From Corynespora cassiicola (Eukaryota; Ascomycota; Dothideomycetes; Pleosporales; Corynesporascaceae), in NCBI GenBank assembly GCA_022059125.1, contig JAEUWY010000001.1:4774001-4838000 (forward strand): DNA of 64,000 bases, in the 5' to 3' direction. Shown piece after piece: positions 59,722-64,000 of the stretch (the first letter of the stretch is position 1; the number at the start of each line of letters is the position of its first letter). Position numbers and translations under genes: made by a program. A model generated the notes under the pieces. That model did no database searches and was not told where the DNA came from. It was given only the letters and a program-made list of their open reading frames with translations.

Positions 59722-60588
59722 TTAAACCGAGAGTCTCTTCATTCCGACCTCATAGGCTCCATCAACGAAGACGTTACCAGCATGTACGGCATGGAATGAC
59801 ACCTGGACTATAGCCATGGGTAGCGTATCAAAGATGTACATATATATCTCGTTGGAGACAAGATATCCATCATGACCCTGGCCAAACTCGATGACACGGA
59901 AGATACACCGTAGAATGATGACTGCGGCGGCAAAAATCAGGAGCTTGAATAGCGCTTGCCACGTCTGTTTGCCAACGGCCGGTGCATCGTAGTTGGAGGT
60001 GTTCCGCATACGTTTCCAGAAAATGAAGGCCACAATGACGAATAGACCGAAGAAGATTAACTGGATAAAGAGGCCAATAAGAATCACCTTCTGGCCAAGA
60101 TCGGCCATGCTGGACTGAGCCATCATACCTCCTCCGCCTGCCTGCATGAAGAAGGCAACGATGTCGCCGCAGACAAAAATCTTTGTTATGAGCTCAGGTC
60201 TGATAACTGAAGCCTCTGGTGATCTGACAAAGAGGACAATTCGGCCGTATATCATATATATTGTCGCTGCGTATAACGATGGTGGGAGGATGATCAGAAG
60301 AGATTGGGCAATGTAAAACATGAGGTTCGACGGGTCCTGTGCGGAAGGCATTCGGAAACCGTAACCAGCTCCCATCACTACTATTTATTAGCAATTACTC
60401 TTCTCTAGTACAAAAAGACTTGAATAGAACATACTGTATCCACCGGAAACCAACGCAGTATAGAACCATGTCCTCTTTCTGCACATTTGCCACGTGTGGA
60501 ACAAAGCACTTGAAAGGAAGATAACTGTAGCGATCAAGGCTGCAGGCACGCTAGGCTCATACTGATAGATTCCTGTGTCGCTGGGCAT
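59722..60588 (-). CDS. RTA1-family membrane protein (lipid-translocating exporter type)
   Basis: Two exons on the minus strand: 60588-60435 and 60380-59722, 270 residues, intron 54 nt. Seven hydrophobic segments are visible. Family marks are GYGFR, AQSLLIILPPSLYAATIYMIYGRI, FVCGDIVAFFMQAGGGGMM and YIFDTLPMAIVQVSFHAVHAG near the C-terminus. Yeast relatives such as Rta1 and Rsb1 are linked to resistance to sterol- and lipid-active compounds and to sphingoid base release. The location next to a sterol-type cyclase may be coincidental. The acceptor has a 3-nt alternative (TAG-TAG) that changes one residue; the upstream ATG at 60777 is unlikely. Confidence 0.87.
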
Positions 60589-63330
60589 GACGAAGATATA
60601 ATCGGAATATATAGCTTGCAGGTCTGAGGTAGGAGAGGGAATGCTAAGATGTCGTTCACAAAGGGAATCAAGGAATGAATTCGGTGAGGATAAGCCTTCG
60701 ACCTGTAAAGAGACCAGAGGGTGGCTGGTAAATGAAATAAGATAGAAAAAGAAGGTATGGAGCTGGAATGGTAACAAAGAAGGGATGAAGAAGCAATGTT
60801 ATACTATGGAGCACCCAGGGTACGATGCAAAATAGTCCATGGTGATGTGCCCAAGGTTCGTATAGCGATACGTCAATGCCATTCCATTAGGCTGATTCAA
60901 TTTCGCATCCCGGACCGAATTAGGCGTTCTCTAGAACCATTGACACTTGAAACGCGGCGAAAAACGCCTAGAAGTGGTTCACACGGAGACGAAGGCATAA
61001 CAATTCCTGGCTTCTTTTTCGCAAACGCCTGAACATGCACCCATGCAGTCAAACAAAACAGTGTTAGGAGTCAGACAGAATCTGGGCGCAGCAATTAAGG
61101 AGTGAAGGAAATGATATCTGTCTGGGGTGTCCTAGTCGCAGAGCGTATGTGGATAGCCGAATACGCCGCTGAATAGGGTAGCCACTAGGCTGTGCAGACA
61201 AGCGCCACCTGCGCGAACCACATCTCAACTTCCTCCGTATAACGTATCCCTGACAAACTAGGACAACTGCGTATAAAAGTAAATCCGAAAAAGGACTCAG
61301 ATCACCCACTGGTATATGGCTTCTGCGACGATAAACGTTTGACCCGTTATTCCCAATCTAGAAAGCTATCAGACTGACATGGCCGCTTTTGGATATAAAT
61401 TCCGAATATGCTAGATAATTTTAGAATAACTGTATCTGATTTCATGCAGTAATATTCAATTATTACCTTAGTTTTCTACTTATGCAGCCCATAGGAGATT
61501 AATATCTTGATATCATTGCTGGTGGCTGTGTTGATAAGAGACATATCTGCTTCACGATAGAACCGAAGACTTAAAGATGGATATAAAAACACTTCTCGAA
61601 ATTAAGATAGCATTAAGTTATAATTGTTGCGTATATAACTAGTTTTAATACTACACTGAAATCCACACTCGCACTGCCCAACTCTACTTAGCATACTTTC
61701 TGTATAAAACACTCTCAAGAGACTGTACGCTTTTAGCACCTGTTCTAAAAAAATTTTAATTACTTCCTATTTTATTAGATAACTAGAATAATATTTAAGC
61801 TAGTCACGCTTTTAAACTTATTATAGTATAAACAGTGCAAAATAGTTATTAAATTATCAATTTTAGAAGATTAATTAGTATGTAGATACTAGCTTAATTT
61901 TACATTGGCCGTACTTCTTGAACTAGATAAGAGATATCGTAATAGTTTTAATAGCTTAAAGCGTTAATTTGAATCCTTGTGCGCATTGCTATTCTATTCG
62001 CATTTAGCTGTTCGTCGGAACTCAGCCTGTCGCTGGCTTAGCTTGTTGGTTTCCTATGTCTCTAAAGACCACCTAGAACCACGGATGGGGATAGCGGCAA
62101 AACGCTCCAACTATGTTCGGACTTGAAGAAACCCGTAAAAGAGCTTCAACCTTGGCGACAAAGAATCCGTGGCTGGCGAGGTCACGAACGGTGTTGTAAC
62201 CACGTGTGTGGAACTCCGAGATATTAGTTCGTTTCTAAATAGTATACCCAGGGGTGGATTTGAAAGGCCATGATCAGTGTGGTTGATGGACGGAAATCTG
62301 GTGGGGCCGAAACTCGGGAGAATTGTTTGCCATGATGCATTGGAGGAAGGTATGCGAAGCAACTGACATGGCTGTATTTACTGGCCATTAGACACTTCTT
62401 ACATAAGCTGAGTGGTAGGTACTCTGAGAATGTGGAGTCCCAAGTATCCTTTTCGTGCTCGAAGCCCAAGCTCTTGTACTACAGGAAGACAAAATGGGAA
62501 CGGACTCCGACGGATTAACGATTTCAAATCTTCCGAGCTCGCTCAATCCATGCCGCTTGGCTTTTCCACTTCGACCGGGCATTCAGCCCTGTGGCTATTC
62601 TGGTGATCAATTTGGGCTTGGCTACATCTAGAGGTGCCAATCAGCTCAATTGAGGCGCGAAGCGAGTGTGACTCCGCCGCACTCACTTCTTCGTATATCG
62701 GCAGACCGTAAGATTCATGCAATTTATTGATTGGTAGATGGACTGCGCCCGTATATTGCAGAGGAAGATTGGCCCCACCGTGGCTTGGTACTTGTCTTAC
62801 GAGCTCCAGTATATAATGAGTTGAGATTGATATGCAACTAGTATTGAAAACGATAATTGAGAATCCATTGCATCATGTGACATGATGATCAAAGATCATG
62901 ATGTCTCATTATAGGCGACAATGAAACTGAATCAGACATTCTTGTGAGGGTTAGAATACGGAAATCAGGCTAAGGGTAAATCTTCTGGGGTACATGCGGA
63001 ATGCATCGTCATCATCTAAAAGTCGACCCAGTGTTGGGCTAAATTCAAGACCCCAACAATGCAGGCCGATCGCATTTGGAAGTCGGCCCCCATCCCATCA
63101 CCGTAAAGATATGCTGGGGAGGAGTGAATGTGCGCGACACATACATTATCTAGCGTCAGCCTGACTCTTCCAATCCAAAACCAAACGAATACCAAGTGCC
63201 TCTGAATGTTATACAAACTCTTGACTCACCTCTGAGTCATCTCAAAGGGTATCGTTGCGGACAGCACCTCCAAATCAACACTCAGTTTGGAACAGCCTGA
63301 TCATTGAATTGATAATTAGTCCAGCTGAAT
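60589..63330. other. Gene-free interval with AT-rich island
   Basis: About 2.7 kb. From about 61380 to 61990 the sequence is strongly AT-rich with TTA/TAA words and no frames, unlike its surroundings; it may be a repeat degraded by repeat-induced point mutation. The remainder (62100-63300) has only short frames without recognisable families. Confidence 0.55.
61380..61990. repeat. AT-rich, possibly RIP-degraded repeat relic
   Basis: Compositional break against the flanks: long runs of A/T with TAATA, TTAATT and ATAATTG words. No terminal repeats or transposase frame are visible, so the identity of the original element, if any, cannot be told. Confidence 0.45.
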
Positions 63331-64000
63331 ATGGGCCCAGCACCAGTACAAATCGAAGAGATCCTAAAGCTTCCTGCTATGGAGGCACCGCCTGGAGCGA
63401 CCCAAGATCCAAATCTCCCAGGACGTTCGCACGAACAAATCTGGTACTACCCAACTATCACTCTGTGTATGACCATACCAGGTATCTTCATGATACTTCG
63501 GTATCATGCGAAACTCACGGGAAAGGGGATGAGGCTGGGAATTGCAGATTGTAGGTTCCCGGCTGTTACACAAATCGGCTTGCGCTAATGAAGAGCCCAG
63601 TTTTTCTCATTTTAGGATTTGTACGCATCCTACCCTTATAATTTATGTTCCCCGTTTCCTGAGATTGTTCCAGTTTTTGAGTATCGCGACTGCGGGCACC
63701 GGCGCCATGAACATAAGATACGGCGTCGCCGTTCATCAGTGGAACCTGACACTTGGCACATACTTCAAGCTCCTCTATGTATTTACCCCTAACAACTAAT
63801 TTGCTCCATAAAGAACTAACAAAAAAGAAGTGGGTCAATATCCATCAGCTTGTATATGCCCCGACAATGCTTAGCATCAAAATCGCCATCGTCTTGCAAT
63901 ACATGTCCATATTCTCGCCCGAGCGCTGCCGAAATAAGATAATGCATTATGGTGGCTGGGCTACGATTGTTGCCAATGCTATGTTCTATATAATACGCTG
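63331..64000 (+). CDS. Rhodopsin-like fungal integral membrane protein, 5' part, cut by window end
   Basis: Partial gene. Exon 1 begins at 63331 (MGPAPVQIEEIL) and carries the N-terminal region and first membrane segment TITLCMTIPGIFMILRYHAKL. A later exon, ending at 63778, contains FLSIATAGTGAMNIRYGVAVHQW; then an intron 63779-63830; then WVNIHQLVYAPTMLSIKIAIVLQYMSIF running past 64000. These are the TM1-TM3 marks of the fungal rhodopsin-domain family. The first intron is a problem: the good donor at 63551 and the good acceptor ending at 63673 do not keep frame; a donor at 63555 with the acceptor at 63615 does, but gives an unusually long loop. The gene could be intact with unusual splicing or broken. 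Confidence 0.65.

Overview
The window is nuclear DNA of a filamentous ascomycete (Pezizomycotina; I lean towards Dothideomycetes, but that is an impression from protein resemblance, not a proven placement). The reasons are short introns of about 46-60 nt with GT..AG ends, genes on both strands without operons, and fungal-only families: HET, RTA1, fungal rhodopsin-like membrane proteins, Zn2Cys6 regulators and a TauD-like dioxygenase. I rebuilt 22 protein-coding genes by joining exons across introns; all splice sites are my own reading.

Left part (1-13.3 kb): a GT2-family membrane glycosyltransferase of the surface-growth type (996-4054), a D-threonine aldolase-like PLP enzyme (4959-6062), a three-exon short-chain dehydrogenase (minus strand, 7673-8537) and a secreted copper amine oxidase (10706-13269). 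A stretch of about 5.8 kb without recognisable genes follows (13270-19114).

Middle (19.1-42.3 kb): a TauD-like Fe(II)/2-oxoglutarate dioxygenase lies tail-to-tail with a large Zn2Cys6 regulator, whose promoter is shared with a GNAT acetyltransferase. Then come a HET-domain protein, the haem enzyme porphobilinogen synthase, a poly-Q/acidic protein with a CRIB-like motif, a rhodopsin-like membrane protein, a protein with two EthD/DABB-type halves, a small conserved membrane protein, a GPI-anchored PLC-like phosphodiesterase and a BTB protein.

Right part (44.8-64 kb): a Mid2-like membrane mucin, a steroid 5-alpha-reductase-like enzyme, a YFH7-like P-loop kinase and ER glucosidase I (GH63) look like housekeeping. 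They are followed by a more accessory-looking segment: an oxidosqualene cyclase with a variant DCAAE catalytic motif, a second HET-domain protein, an RTA1-family exporter, an AT-rich island that looks like a decayed repeat, and the first part of another rhodopsin-like gene cut by the window end.

I see no rRNA, CRISPR array, intact transposon or complete secondary-metabolite cluster. The points most worth following are the variant oxidosqualene cyclase and its accessory neighbours, the duplicated DABB protein, the Zn2Cys6 protein with an enlarged last spacer beside a dioxygenase, and the large gene-empty interval.
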